From an uncultured Eubacteriales bacterium (GTDB lineage: Bacteria; Bacillota; Clostridia; Oscillospirales; Acutalibacteraceae): 64,000 nucleotides of DNA. The notes under the pieces are model-generated. The model was not told where the DNA came from and searched no databases. It saw nothing but the letters and a program-made list of their open reading frames with translations. Below are positions 8,973-18,508 of the stretch, piece after piece. How positions within the stretch are numbered: position 1 is the first letter of the stretch; each line of letters opens with the position of its first letter. Made by a program: the position numbers and the translations under genes. The stretch covers positions 1-64,000 of the forward strand of contig CAJTNL010000008.1 in the NCBI GenBank assembly GCA_910577755.1. The letters run 5' to 3'.

Positions 8973-10166
8973 TTACAGCATATGGTTCATTTTTTCTTTT
9001 TTAGTTTTCAAATAAAACTCATCATTCGGATTTGCCTGCATTTGGAGAGGAACTCGCTCTACAATCTGCAAACCATATCCAGAAAGACCGGCAATTTTTT
9101 TGGGGTTATTGGTCATCAGCCTAATTTGCTGTACGCCTAAATCACTTAAAATTTGTGCGCCAATCCCATAATCGCGCATATCTGCCGGAAAACCCAATTT
9201 TTCATTGGCCTGAACTGTATCCAATCCATTATCCTGCAAAGCATACGCTTTAATTTTATTGATCAATCCTATACCACGCCCCTCTTGTCGCATATATACC
9301 AAAATCCCTCTTCCTTCTTTGGCAATCTGCTTCATGGCCGCATCATATTGTTCACCGCAGTCACAGCGGTGAGAGCCCAACGCATCTCCCGTGAGACATT
9401 CAGAATGTACACGTACCAATACCGCATCACCGTCTGCAATATCTCCCATTGTTAATGCTACGTGATGTTCGCCTGTCACTTTATTTTCATAGCCGTACAT
9501 CATAAAATCGCCGTATCTTGTTGGTAGTTTTGCGGCGGCTACACGCTCCACAGTACATTCTGTTCTACGCCGATAGGCCACCAAGTCTGCAATAGTGATA
9601 AATTTGAAATGATGCTTTTGGGCAAACTTCTGTAATTCCGGCGTACGCATCATCGTACCTTCCTCTGCCATAATCTCACAGCATAAACCACATGCTTTTA
9701 AACCTGCTAAACGACATAAGTCAACCGTTGCTTCTGTATGCCCTGTTCTGACTAAAACGCCTCCTTCTTTTGCTTCTAGCGGAAACATATGGCCTGGGCG
9801 GCGAAAATCCTCTGGCTTTACGTCGTCAGCTACGCATTTCAACGCTGTTAAAGAACGTTCATAAGCAGAAATGCCTGTCGTTGTATCAACATGGTCAATT
9901 GAAATGGTAAAAGCCGTACCGTGATTATCCGTATTCTGTTCCACCATTTGAGGTAAACCTAATTTTTTTGTAAACGCTTTACTCATTGGCATACAAATCA
10001 AACCTTTAGCTTCCGATGCCATAAAATTGACATGTTCAACAGTTGCAAACTCTGCCGCACAAATCAAATCACCCTCATTTTCTCTATCCTCATCATCTGT
10101 AACTAAAACCATTTCTCCGTTACGCAAAGCCTGTAACGCTTCCTCCACTGTATTATATTGAAACAT
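8973..10166 (-). CDS. ribBA: Bifunctional 3,4-dihydroxy-2-butanone-4-phosphate synthase / GTP cyclohydrolase II
   Basis: The 397-residue fusion supplies both precursors of lumazine. The N-terminal RibB half (about residues 1-200) has DDEDRENEGDLI (metal-binding acidic loop) and RPGHMFPL, and makes the four-carbon unit from ribulose 5-phosphate. The C-terminal RibA half has VHSECLTGDALGSHRCDCG (zinc cysteines) and MRQEGRGIGL, and opens GTP. I start at the ATG at 10166, seven bases after GAAAGGA. A TTG six codons upstream has no site. The gene is third in the rib operon, 24 bases after ribE. Confidence 0.97.
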   Translation of the reverse strand: MFQYNTVEEALQALRNGEMVLVTDDEDRENEGDLICAAEFATVEHVNFMASEAKGLICMPMSKAFTKKLGLPQMVEQNTDNHGTAFTISIDHVDTTTGISAYERSLTALKCVADDVKPEDFRRPGHMFPLEAKEGGVLVRTGHTEATVDLCRLAGLKACGLCCEIMAEEGTMMRTPELQKFAQKHHFKFITIADLVAYRRRTECTVERVAAAKLPTRYGDFMMYGYENKVTGEHHVALTMGDIADGDAVLVRVHSECLTGDALGSHRCDCGEQYDAAMKQIAKEGRGILVYMRQEGRGIGLINKIKAYALQDNGLDTVQANEKLGFPADMRDYGIGAQILSDLGVQQIRLMTNNPKKIAGLSGYGLQIVERVPLQMQANPNDEFYLKTKKEKMNHML

Positions 10167-10190
10167 AGTCATATCCTTTCTCAAAATTAT

Positions 10191-10850
10191 TTATAAAAAT
10201 CCGTGTTCGGCTAAGTAAGCCTCTGTAAGTACCGATTGACTCAGATGTTTTTCTTTATTCGATGTAAAAGAAAGCAGTCGTTCTACATATTTCCCTATCA
10301 TATCGCACTCTAAATTCACAAGCTGACCAACTGTTTGTCCCAGCAGAGTGGTTTCTTCAGCCGTATGAGGAATAATTGATACGCGGAAACAAGTATCGTC
10401 TACATAAGCGACAGTCAAGCTGGTGCCATCAATTGCAACAGAACCTTTTTCAATTATATATTTTAAAATCGTTATATCAGCTGCAACTGTCACCCACACA
10501 GCATTATCCTCTCGTTCCATTTGGGTAATGACCCCAGTACCGTCAATATGACCGCTCACAATATGTCCACCTAATCTGCTTTGCAGCGTAAGCGCACGTT
10601 CTAAATTAACGTTGCTTCCTTTTGTTAAAACATTCAACTTGCTGCGACGCATAGTTTCTGCCATCACATCAGCCTCAAAGCAACCCTTTCCTATACGAGT
10701 CACCGTTAGACATACGCCGCTGGTACAAATACTGTCTCCTATTTCTGTGCCTTGCAGAACCTTATCTGCCTCTATGATAAAACGAGAGGAAAGACTCCCT
10801 TTTACAATCTGCCGTACCGTGCCGATTTCTTCTACAATACCTGTAAACAT
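10191..10850 (-). CDS. ribE: Riboflavin synthase, alpha subunit
   Basis: Riboflavin synthase dismutates two lumazines to riboflavin and the ribitylaminouracil. The 219 residues form two lumazine-binding barrels. The protein opens with the diagnostic MFTGIVEEIG, carries TSGVCLTV and GGHIVSGHIDG, and has the repeat DGTSLTV in the second half. The ATG at 10850 has a GGGAGGTGA site at good spacing, and the upstream alternative start lies before that site. It is the second gene of the operon, 29 bases after ribD. Confidence 0.97.
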   Translation of the reverse strand: MFTGIVEEIGTVRQIVKGSLSSRFIIEADKVLQGTEIGDSICTSGVCLTVTRIGKGCFEADVMAETMRRSKLNVLTKGSNVNLERALTLQSRLGGHIVSGHIDGTGVITQMEREDNAVWVTVAADITILKYIIEKGSVAIDGTSLTVAYVDDTCFRVSIIPHTAEETTLLGQTVGQLVNLECDMIGKYVERLLSFTSNKEKHLSQSVLTEAYLAEHGFL

Positions 10851-10879
10851 AAACGACTCACCTCCCACTGTAAATTCCG

Positions 10880-11986
10880 TTATTTTCTCCGCTTAACCAG
10901 AGCAGAAATTTTGATATCTTGTCCAATAGATGCAGCCTGCATATACTCCAATTCAACAGCATCCTCCAAACAAGCAATACCTTCACCACCTACTGATGTA
11001 GGAGCCCGATCTCCTCCTACCATCTTAGGCGCTATATAGGCGATAACCTCCTGCACAATACCCTGCCGTAAAGCCGCATCATTTAAGGATGCACCGCCCT
11101 CTAACAAAATACTGTCGATCCCAATAGCCCCTAACTGATCCATTAAATCATTTAAATCTACACGACCATTTTTGACAGAACAAAGCATCACTTTAGAGCC
11201 GGAAGACTTGAATTCATTGGCTATCTGTGTACTTGCCTTAGCAGTAGTTGCCAAAATCGTTGGATTATGAACCTGATCCTGTAATACGTTGGAAGTCGGA
11301 GGAATACGCAGACAACTGTCTGTTATAATACGAACTGGATTTTTGCCGTTAGGTATACGGCAGGTCAACACTGCATTATCATGAATGACAGTATTAACAC
11401 CTACCATAATACCAGTATATTGGTGACGTAGCTGATGTACCTCCTGCCGAGATTCCTCACCGGAAATCCAACGAGATTCCCCGGTAACCGTTGCAATTTT
11501 ACCATCCAATGTCATGGCTGTTTTCATCACCACATACGGACGCTTTGTAGTAATATAATGACGGAAAATCCGATTCACATAATCACATTGCTCCTGAAGA
11601 ACACCATAGATTACTTCAATACCCGCCTCTTTTAATTTTTGTACCCCTTTTCCTGCTACCAGCGGATTTGGGTCTAAGCTACCAATTACAACCTTGCTAA
11701 TTTTCTTTTCTATCAGTAAATCAGCACACGGCGGTGTTTTACCATAATGACAGCAAGGTTCTAATGTTACATACATCACAGCATCCTGCACAAAATTTGC
11801 AGCGTCTGCGATTGCATTGACCTCCGCGTGAGGACCGCCACATTTTTCGTGATAGCCACTGCCAATTATGCGACCATTTTTTACAATCACAGCACCTACC
11901 ATCGGATTGGGCGCAACCCATCCTCCTCCTCTTTGTGCTAGCTCTAATGCCTGACGCATATAGTATTCGTCTAGATTTGCTCCCAT
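10880..11986 (-). CDS. ribD: Bifunctional diaminohydroxyphosphoribosylaminopyrimidine deaminase / reductase
   Basis: RibD deaminates and then reduces the pyrimidine produced by GTP cyclohydrolase II. The 368 residues hold a cytidine-deaminase-like zinc domain (GPHAEVNAI with His and Glu, then LEPCCHYGKTPPC with both cysteines; about residues 1-145). A DHFR-like reductase domain follows (MKTAMTLDGKIAT, ESRWISG, GVNTV, LLEGGASLN). It is the first gene of the rib operon. The ATG follows AGGAGATTGCATA, and the site comes right after the terminator stem of the FMN riboswitch, so expression should fall when FMN is abundant. Confidence 0.97.
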   Translation of the reverse strand: MGANLDEYYMRQALELAQRGGGWVAPNPMVGAVIVKNGRIIGSGYHEKCGGPHAEVNAIADAANFVQDAVMYVTLEPCCHYGKTPPCADLLIEKKISKVVIGSLDPNPLVAGKGVQKLKEAGIEVIYGVLQEQCDYVNRIFRHYITTKRPYVVMKTAMTLDGKIATVTGESRWISGEESRQEVHQLRHQYTGIMVGVNTVIHDNAVLTCRIPNGKNPVRIITDSCLRIPPTSNVLQDQVHNPTILATTAKASTQIANEFKSSGSKVMLCSVKNGRVDLNDLMDQLGAIGIDSILLEGGASLNDAALRQGIVQEVIAYIAPKMVGGDRAPTSVGGEGIACLEDAVELEYMQAASIGQDIKISALVKRRK

Positions 11987-11995
11987 TATGCAATC

Positions 11996-12033
11996 TCCTA
12001 AAAAAAGCCCTGAGCAATATACCCAAGGTTTTT
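11996..12033 (-). terminator. Attenuator terminator of the FMN riboswitch
   Basis: On the minus strand CTTGGG and CTCAGG (one G-U pair included) form a stem around TATATTG, followed by GC and seven T's. It lies between the riboswitch aptamer and the ribD ribosome binding site, the usual place for an intrinsic attenuator. Confidence 0.65.
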
Positions 12034-12065
12034 GACTTCATCATCCGATCAAAAAATATTCATTT

Positions 12066-12180
12066 ATGATCTTCTTTCATCCAGACTATCACTGTCGGCT
12101 TTGGAATTTCACCAAATCAGCCTTACGGGTTGTGGGCTATACCACCGGTGGGGATTTTCACCCCGCCTTGAAGATATGAT
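12066..12180 (-). promoter_or_regulatory. FMN riboswitch (RFN element)
   Basis: Read on the minus strand, the element starts ATCTTCAAGGCGGGGTG and has AAATCCCCACCGGTGGT and AGCCCAC, then GGTGAAATTCCAAAGCCGAC, and closes with GATGAAAGAAGAT. The outer ATCTTC/GAAGAT helix P1 and the five conserved arms are all present. It binds FMN and controls the rib operon, here probably by the terminator just downstream. Confidence 0.95.
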
Positions 12181-12190
12181 TGTATTTTTC

Positions 12191-12219
12191 ATTATACTAT
12201 ACCTGTTTTTATATTGCAA
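12191..12219 (-). promoter_or_regulatory. Promoter of the riboflavin operon
   Basis: On the minus strand TTGCAA (12214-12219) and TATAAT (12191-12196) are 17 bases apart, just upstream of the FMN riboswitch. The -35 segment lies in a tandem 15-base repeat (CTTGCAATATAAAAA twice). Confidence 0.8.
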
Positions 12220-12259
12220 GTTTTTATATTGCAAGCGTTTGATAGAAAATAGAAACACT

Positions 12260-12856
12260 TTATTCTGCACGTGTACAAACACAAAGCATATAAGTATGCT
12301 GGTAAATTGTATGAAACACCTGCCAATCTGCTGTATCTTTATGATTTTTATAATAAAACCCCATCCCTAAATATTTGCCAACGCTTTCTCTTTTGGTCCA
12401 CATACGGTAAAAGGCAAGCTTACCCCTTCCTTCCTGCTCGTAAACTGCTTGTTCCTCCGCAGTAAAAAAACGCTTTACAATTCGATGAAAATTATGCGGC
12501 TCCATTTTTTGAATATCAACACCTACAGGCGCATCCGCTACCACACATACACATACTGTTCCTGAATGGCTGATATTGAAATGTACCTGTTCATGACCTA
12601 TTACATACGGCTTACCATACGACGTTGTGCCAAACTGTATATCATAAAACGGCAGTCCCCATTTTTGAGCAATAGCATATTTGGCAAGAAGCAGTCCAAT
12701 CAGACTCGCCTGCGCTTTTTCTCGTTTCATACGCTGCAATCGGTCTCTTTTGTCAGCTTCCGCATATGTTAAAAGACTTCCAAATGTTTCGTCCGGAATT
12801 ATCTTTGGGTAAGAAACAACAAAAACCTGACTACCTGCACTTCGGTCCAAAACCAT
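12260..12856 (-). CDS. 4'-phosphopantetheinyl transferase (Sfp-type)
   Basis: The enzyme moves the phosphopantetheine arm of CoA to a serine on carrier proteins, here most likely the fatty acid acyl carrier protein or a peptide-synthetase carrier. Family motifs are clear: GKPY and FNISHSG (P1), then VGVDIQK (P2, magnesium-binding Asp), and WTKRESVGKYLGMGF (P3). The N-terminus is uncertain. An ATG at 12856 touches an AAAGAAGG site too closely, and the TTG two codons later has better spacing; the 21 residues upstream in the open frame look non-coding. It lies directly upstream of the rib promoter with no terminator between them. It is probably single-gene. Confidence 0.9.
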   Translation of the reverse strand: MVLDRSAGSQVFVVSYPKIIPDETFGSLLTYAEADKRDRLQRMKREKAQASLIGLLLAKYAIAQKWGLPFYDIQFGTTSYGKPYVIGHEQVHFNISHSGTVCVCVVADAPVGVDIQKMEPHNFHRIVKRFFTAEEQAVYEQEGRGKLAFYRMWTKRESVGKYLGMGFYYKNHKDTADWQVFHTIYQHTYMLCVCTRAE

Positions 12857-13015
12857 CCTTCTTTCTATATCCAAACGAGTATATGCATTGATTATATCAA
12901 AAAAAATCAATAATAGCAATGAAGTCTTCTCTACTGTGTAATGTGTAAATTTTTTATTTACACATCATCACGTTGCAAATCATCATACCAAGTTTAATTA
13001 TACATTCGTAACTTT

Positions 13016-13045
13016 TTGTAATTTCCTTATCACTCGTGGTATAAT
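13016..13045 (+). promoter_or_regulatory. Promoter of ptsI
   Basis: TTGTAA (13016-13021) and TATAAT (13040-13045) are 18 bases apart, upstream of the enzyme I gene. The sfp-like gene diverges on the other side. Confidence 0.7.
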
Positions 13046-13157
13046 AACAAAGATAATATACTACTGCTTGCAGCATATAAACATAATAAATACCGCCGGT
13101 AAAGCAGATAAAATCAATTTGAGAGTACTGATAATTGCAGCAACCAGGAGGGAATTC

Positions 13158-14819
13158 ATGATTACTTTTACTGGAAAAGGAGCCTTTGGCGGTTATGCCA
13201 TGGGACAAATATTATTCTACAGCCATCCGCAAACGGGTATTAAAGCGCATACCGTAGAAAACCCGTCCGCAGAGTTAAATCGCTTTTTTACCGCGCAAAA
13301 AACAGCAATAGAGCAGCTAGGTAAGCTTTATGAAAAAGCTCTATCGGAGGTAGGACGCTCAAGCGCTATGATTTTTCAAATTCATCAAATGATGCTAGAA
13401 GATTTAAATTATGTGGATTCTATCATCAACGTAATACAAAACCAAGGACAAAATGCAGAATATGCCATCAGTGTTACGTCAGCAAAATTTGCAAATATGT
13501 TTGCCGCAATGGAGGATCCTTACATGCGTGAGCGTGCTGCAGACGTAAAGGATATTTCACAGCGGTTAATCAATGTACTTACTCATAATCATGATGAAAC
13601 CATTTCCTTTGAAAAGCCTGTTATCATTGCAGCAGACGATCTGGTACCCAGCGAAATTATGCAATTAGATAAAGACAAGGTTTTGGCATTTGTCACCTGT
13701 CATGGTTCAACCAACTCTCACACGGCTATTCTGGCACGAATTATGAATATACCTGCTGTAGTAAACCTTGGAACAGACTTTACAAAAGAATATAATGGCA
13801 GACAGGCTATTGTAGACGGTTACAACGGTAAATTGATCATCAGCCCTAATCAGGAAACCAGCACATATTACACCAAAATACAAATGCAGGAAAAAGCAAA
13901 TCGTGCGCTGCTTCGGGAGCAACTGGGCAAAGACAACGTAACGCAAGACGGACAAAAAATTCATATTGTTGCAAATATTGGCAGTACTGCCGACATTCCC
14001 GACGCTTTAGAAAACGATGCAGGCGGCATTGGTTTATTCCGAAGTGAGTTTTTATATTTAGAAAACACTTTTTTCCCCTCTGAACAGGAGCAATTTGAGG
14101 CATATAAAACTGTTGCACAATCTATGGAAAACAAAAAAGTAGTTATTCGCACCATGGATATAGGTGCAGACAAACAAGCCGATTATTTTAAACTTCCGAA
14201 AGAAGAAAACCCTGCCATGGGATACAGGGCCATTCGCATTTGCCTGACTCAATTAGATATTTTTTATACACAATTACGCGCATTATACCGCGCTTCTGCT
14301 TTTGGGAATATTGCCATCATGTTTCCAATGATTACTTCTGTAGAAGAAGTCCAACAAATAAAAAAAATTGCAGCACAGGTACGCCGTGAATTAGACCGAG
14401 AAGGACTTCCTTACGTACCCAATACAAAACTTGGCATTATGATTGAAACACCTGCAGCAGCGATGATCAGTGATCTGCTTGCAAAAGAGGTAGATTTTTT
14501 CAGCATCGGTACCAACGATTTAACGCAATATACCCTTGCGATTGATCGTCAAAATACGATGTTGGATCAATTTTTTCAACCGCACCATAAATCTGTCCTG
14601 CGTTTGATAAAGATGGTAGCAGATAATGCTCACCGTAACCACATCTGGTGTAGTATTTGCGGAGACATGGGTAGTGATCTGCATATGACGCCACTATTTC
14701 TTGCCATGGGAATTGACGAAATTTCGGTTCCCCCCAGCTCTATTTTAGCAGTTCGTAAAAAAGTAAGAGAAACCAATGTCAGTATGATTCAAAATCATCT
14801 GTTTGAAAAATGGCTGTAA
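13158..14819 (+). CDS. ptsI: PTS enzyme I (phosphoenolpyruvate-protein phosphotransferase)
   Basis: Enzyme I takes phosphate from phosphoenolpyruvate to HPr and starts the sugar phosphotransferase cascade in the cytoplasm. The 553-residue protein has the HPr-binding helical domain, then the swivelling His domain with the phosphorylated histidine in GSTNSHTAILAR. The PEP-binding barrel follows with GGIGLFRSEFLY, RTMDIGADK, MIETPAAA, IGTNDLTQYT and CSICGDMG. I chose the ATG at 13158 (AGGAGGGAATTC), since earlier ATGs in frame lack a site and would add 30 residues unlike the family. HPr is not next to it, which is common in Clostridia. A strong terminator follows. Confidence 0.96.
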   Translation: MITFTGKGAFGGYAMGQILFYSHPQTGIKAHTVENPSAELNRFFTAQKTAIEQLGKLYEKALSEVGRSSAMIFQIHQMMLEDLNYVDSIINVIQNQGQNAEYAISVTSAKFANMFAAMEDPYMRERAADVKDISQRLINVLTHNHDETISFEKPVIIAADDLVPSEIMQLDKDKVLAFVTCHGSTNSHTAILARIMNIPAVVNLGTDFTKEYNGRQAIVDGYNGKLIISPNQETSTYYTKIQMQEKANRALLREQLGKDNVTQDGQKIHIVANIGSTADIPDALENDAGGIGLFRSEFLYLENTFFPSEQEQFEAYKTVAQSMENKKVVIRTMDIGADKQADYFKLPKEENPAMGYRAIRICLTQLDIFYTQLRALYRASAFGNIAIMFPMITSVEEVQQIKKIAAQVRRELDREGLPYVPNTKLGIMIETPAAAMISDLLAKEVDFFSIGTNDLTQYTLAIDRQNTMLDQFFQPHHKSVLRLIKMVADNAHRNHIWCSICGDMGSDLHMTPLFLAMGIDEISVPPSSILAVRKKVRETNVSMIQNHLFEKWL

Positions 14820-14847
14820 TGCCCTTTATACTACATATTAGAGTTTA

Positions 14848-14896
14848 TAAAAAAGAGATTCCTTTACTTTAATAAAGTAAAGGAATCTCTTTTTTA
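14848..14896. terminator. Bidirectional terminator between ptsI and the CNNM gene
   Basis: A perfect stem AAAAAAGAGATTCCTTTACT pairs across a short AATA-type loop with its complement and is flanked by A and T runs. It serves both convergent genes. Confidence 0.9.
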
Positions 14897-14966
14897 TAAG
14901 GCTATCCACCATATCTGATATATTTATTTTGATCTTTAGATCTCTGTGCCTCCATTCCCAAAACCA

Positions 14967-16208
14967 CTATACTGATTCCGCCATTGCTACGCATATCTCT
15001 ATAGCTCTGCGATACTCCACTTTTGTTACGGTTACTCTCCAATTTTCGATTACAAAAAAATCTCCCTCTTCCGGCACTTTACCAAGCTCCTGCATCACCC
15101 ATCCATTTACAGTAGAAACTTCATATGTTTGATCAATCTTTAGCAATTCCAATATTTTATCTAAGTTAGCATTGCAGGAAATAACAAAAGAACCATCTGT
15201 CTGCTGGCTAAAATCATTCTGCTCATCATCGTGCTCATCCCATATCTCGCCAACCAATTCTTCTAATATGTCTTCCAAGGTTACAATACCTACTGTTCCT
15301 CCAAATTCATCTAACACAATCGCCATATGACATTTACTGTGCTGTAACATACGCAACAATTTTGAAATCTTAGTTCCTTCTGTTACTACAATCGGTTCTT
15401 TTATAATATCAGCAAGCCCTTTATCTCCATGTAATACATAAGTGTGAAAATCTTTCTCATGAATGATACCGATAATATGATCAATACTTTCTTGGTACAC
15501 CGGTAATCTGGAATAACCGTGCTCTTTAAATAGTGCGGCGACTTCCTCTACACTGTCATGCTCTTCTGCAGCAATCACATCAACACGCGGCATTAAAATA
15601 TCCTCTACATCCAAATCATTAAATTCAATAGCAGAGCGAATCAGCTCCCCCTCGTGCTTATCCAGTCCGCCGTCGCTTTCTACTTCCTCAACAATAGTAA
15701 TCAGCTCTTCTTCCGTAATTCCTCCCGAAGGATGCAAATGAAACATCTTTGTTAAAAGCTTTTTCCATTGTTTAAACACCCAGTTAACCGGCCATAAAAC
15801 AATCGTAAAACACTGTAGAATCGGAGTCACCGCCATAGCAAATACTTCTGCTTTTTCTTTTGCAATGCTCTTTGGAGAAATTTCACCAAACAGCAGCACC
15901 AAAATTGTCATAATAATAGTAGCAATTGTTACGCCGCCGTTACCCAGAAGCTTTGTAAACAACACTGTTGCCAAAGATGACGAAAGAATATTTGCAATAT
16001 TATTGCCAACTAGAATAGTGGACAGCAATTCGTCATAATTATCGCTCATTTTTAACGCTCGAGCCGCTTTTTTATTGCCACCAGAAGCCAAGTTTTTCAA
16101 ACGTATCTTATTGACACTGGAAAATGCAGTTTCAGTTGCAGAAAAAAAAGCAGATAACAAAATTAAAAGAAAAATCGCAATGATTAATATGACATCAACG
16201 GTATCCAT
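14967..16208 (-). CDS. CNNM/HlyC-CorC family membrane transporter
   Basis: The 413-residue protein has three parts: an N-terminal DUF21/CNNM membrane domain (residues 1 to about 180, four helices, FSATETAFSS at the start), a CBS-domain pair (about 200-325, LMPRVDVIAAEE and IVLDEFGGTVGIVTLEDILEELVGE), and a C-terminal CorC_HlyC domain. Members move magnesium or help in cobalt/magnesium efflux. The old name 'hemolysin' is not evidence of toxicity. The ATG at 16208 has a weak GGAGTG site. It stands alone and shares a terminator with ptsI. Confidence 0.92.
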   Translation of the reverse strand: MDTVDVILIIAIFLLILLSAFFSATETAFSSVNKIRLKNLASGGNKKAARALKMSDNYDELLSTILVGNNIANILSSSLATVLFTKLLGNGGVTIATIIMTILVLLFGEISPKSIAKEKAEVFAMAVTPILQCFTIVLWPVNWVFKQWKKLLTKMFHLHPSGGITEEELITIVEEVESDGGLDKHEGELIRSAIEFNDLDVEDILMPRVDVIAAEEHDSVEEVAALFKEHGYSRLPVYQESIDHIIGIIHEKDFHTYVLHGDKGLADIIKEPIVVTEGTKISKLLRMLQHSKCHMAIVLDEFGGTVGIVTLEDILEELVGEIWDEHDDEQNDFSQQTDGSFVISCNANLDKILELLKIDQTYEVSTVNGWVMQELGKVPEEGDFFVIENWRVTVTKVEYRRAIEICVAMAESV

Positions 16209-16513
16209 TAAAAAAGAATCACTCCATATTTTATTTTATCATTACTATACCATATCTTCTGATAACTTACAACTACTACCTATGTGTTTCTTATTCCTGT
16301 AAAATTCAATGTCAAAAATATGAAAATAATTAATACGAATAACGCAAATAACGTAAAATATTCTATAAATCACCACAGTATAAAAACCGCTTGCCATAAA
16401 CAAATATAGGTTTGGAATGTGCAAAAAATAAACAACTGCAATAAAATATAGCCCGCAAAACCGGTTATGTCACAAAACAAAACCAATTATTGCAAGCTGT
16501 AATATACAATGTT
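16209..16513. other. Gap between CNNM gene and antiporter operon end
   Basis: Both flanking genes are on the minus strand. I see only AT-rich sequence, no confident gene, and no clear terminator for the antiporter operon. Confidence 0.4.
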
Positions 16514-18490
16514 TTAAGAGGCATTAATAATCATTAAATACAACATTACCGCCACAACACCAACGCCAAATAACAGCAAACTGTATGCTAATGACTTATT
16601 GATAATTCTTTTTGGTTGTACAGGCGCGTCATACGTACCAAATCGGTGGTTTGTCGGCGGCGTAAATACATCTTTCGATTTAAAAAACAGCAATTTTCTA
16701 AATAAACGCACTGCCGTATCCCCCGCCACATATATAGTTCGTGCAGCAAGGGCGCTCGCAAACGGTAGCAGACGCAATAATACGGGACGATAAATCATTC
16801 GTTCAATACTCAGCCAACTTGGCCATACATCTGCATATATTTTAATACCATTTTCATTTTTTTTCATCAAACACACACGTATAAACAAGAAATATACAAT
16901 GATACCGATAGCAATTGAAGCCGCCGCCCCTCTTAAATTGATTAGTGAAAAATAATTGACCGGTGATGCAGGAGCATGCCCATGCATAAAGCCTTGGGCC
17001 GTATCAGCAAGCAGATCCTGCGTCCAATAAGGCAGCGTACCAATTATCGGTAAAATTACACCTGATACAATCATAACACCCATTGTCAGTTTAGACATGT
17101 ATGTTTTCTTTGCATCTAATTTTGCTTGATTGTCAGGATTTTTTTCAATAAATATGGCAACAAATATTTTTAACATATATGCCAATGTCAGACCACCGGA
17201 AAATGTAAACAAAGCCTCTACCGTTTGCATTAAACCAGCAAATGCCGTTTGTTCAGGCATCATTCCAATATACTCTACAATACTTTCGTGAATCAGCGTT
17301 TTACTAATATAACCGTTAAACAAGGGCACACCTGCAAGACCCAACAGCCCCATGCCGAATACAAACCACAAAACCGACTTTTTACGTCCAAAACCACGCA
17401 GCTTATTAAGGTCAAAAGTGTGCATACAGACATATATAACGCCTGCTCCCATAAACAATGCCAGCTTAAGCAGAGAATGATTAAACATGTGTAAAACCGT
17501 ACCTCTTACCGCCAAAGCATTATGCTCTCCCAGAATACATTGCATACCGATTGCAATAATGACAAACCCTAACTGGGAAACAGACGAGCAGGCAAACGTA
17601 CGCTTAATATTATTAGAGAACACAGCCAAAATAGCGCCTGTAACCATAGACAGCGTACCAAAGATAACGATAGCAAGACCCCATTGTGCATCATGCAAAA
17701 AGATGTTGCAACTGACTACAATAATACCAAAAATACCTGCCTTAGTAATAACGGCAGACAGCATGGCGCTTGCAGGAGCAGGCGCCACCGAGTGAGCCTG
17801 CGGCAGCCATGTATGGAGAGGAAACATACCTGCCTTTACACCAAAACCAACTAAAGTCAATGCACTGGCAACATACAAGAGAGCATAGTTGGTTACATGA
17901 GATGCAGCCTCAATCAACTGGTCGATTTGCAAAGTACCTAATATACTTTGCAGCATAAACAGTCCCATCAGAGATACTAGACTCCCGAATACCGCAAATC
18001 CTAAATAACTGTTACTACCATCAATGGCTTCCTCAGTTTCGTTCTGGATCACCATAGGATAGGAAGCAAAGGACATGACTTCAAAGAAAATAAAAGCAGT
18101 GTATAAGTCGTTAGAAAGGAACACACCTTGCATTGCGCCTAAAGTAAACAGAATAAACATAAAATATTTGTTTGTTCCTCTAGCACCCTTAAAGTATTCT
18201 TTTGAGACGAGCGTTGTCATCAACCAAATAAAAGAGGCCAGTATACTCATACTTATATGAAAACCGTCTAATTTAAAATGCAAGCCTAAAGATGCAAATC
18301 CCTCCCAAACGAAAGAGTCTACGGTACCTACTGTGGCGAACAAACAACACGCACCTGTCAATTCTAACGCCAGCGCAAAGTATAAAAAAACATCACGGGC
18401 CAGTTGATGAAAGCGGCCGATGATATAAGAACCAATGCCTGCCGCAAATGGAAAAAAAACAAGAGCAATGATTAAATAATTATTCCCCAC
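16514..18490 (-). CDS. NuoL/HyfB-like proton-conducting antiporter subunit (last gene of Mrp-like operon)
   Basis: This 658-residue membrane protein of the NuoL/MrpA/MbhH superfamily has about sixteen helices. It carries the channel glutamate in FIFFEVMSFASYPMV and the conserved lysine block GVKAGMFPLHTWLPQAHS followed by APAPASAMLSAVITKAG. Its C-terminal 150 residues are longer than in MrpD and resemble the extra helices of HyfB-type subunits. It is the largest of four antiporter-like subunits in the operon. The GTG start at 18490 sits seven bases after AAGGAGG. No hydrogenase or ferredoxin-binding subunit follows, so its role is presumably sodium or proton transport only. Confidence 0.88.
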   Translation of the reverse strand: MGNNYLIIALVFFPFAAGIGSYIIGRFHQLARDVFLYFALALELTGACCLFATVGTVDSFVWEGFASLGLHFKLDGFHISMSILASFIWLMTTLVSKEYFKGARGTNKYFMFILFTLGAMQGVFLSNDLYTAFIFFEVMSFASYPMVIQNETEEAIDGSNSYLGFAVFGSLVSLMGLFMLQSILGTLQIDQLIEAASHVTNYALLYVASALTLVGFGVKAGMFPLHTWLPQAHSVAPAPASAMLSAVITKAGIFGIIVVSCNIFLHDAQWGLAIVIFGTLSMVTGAILAVFSNNIKRTFACSSVSQLGFVIIAIGMQCILGEHNALAVRGTVLHMFNHSLLKLALFMGAGVIYVCMHTFDLNKLRGFGRKKSVLWFVFGMGLLGLAGVPLFNGYISKTLIHESIVEYIGMMPEQTAFAGLMQTVEALFTFSGGLTLAYMLKIFVAIFIEKNPDNQAKLDAKKTYMSKLTMGVMIVSGVILPIIGTLPYWTQDLLADTAQGFMHGHAPASPVNYFSLINLRGAAASIAIGIIVYFLFIRVCLMKKNENGIKIYADVWPSWLSIERMIYRPVLLRLLPFASALAARTIYVAGDTAVRLFRKLLFFKSKDVFTPPTNHRFGTYDAPVQPKRIINKSLAYSLLLFGVGVVAVMLYLMIINAS

Positions 18491-18508
18491 ATTTTTACCT
18501 CCTTCTCA

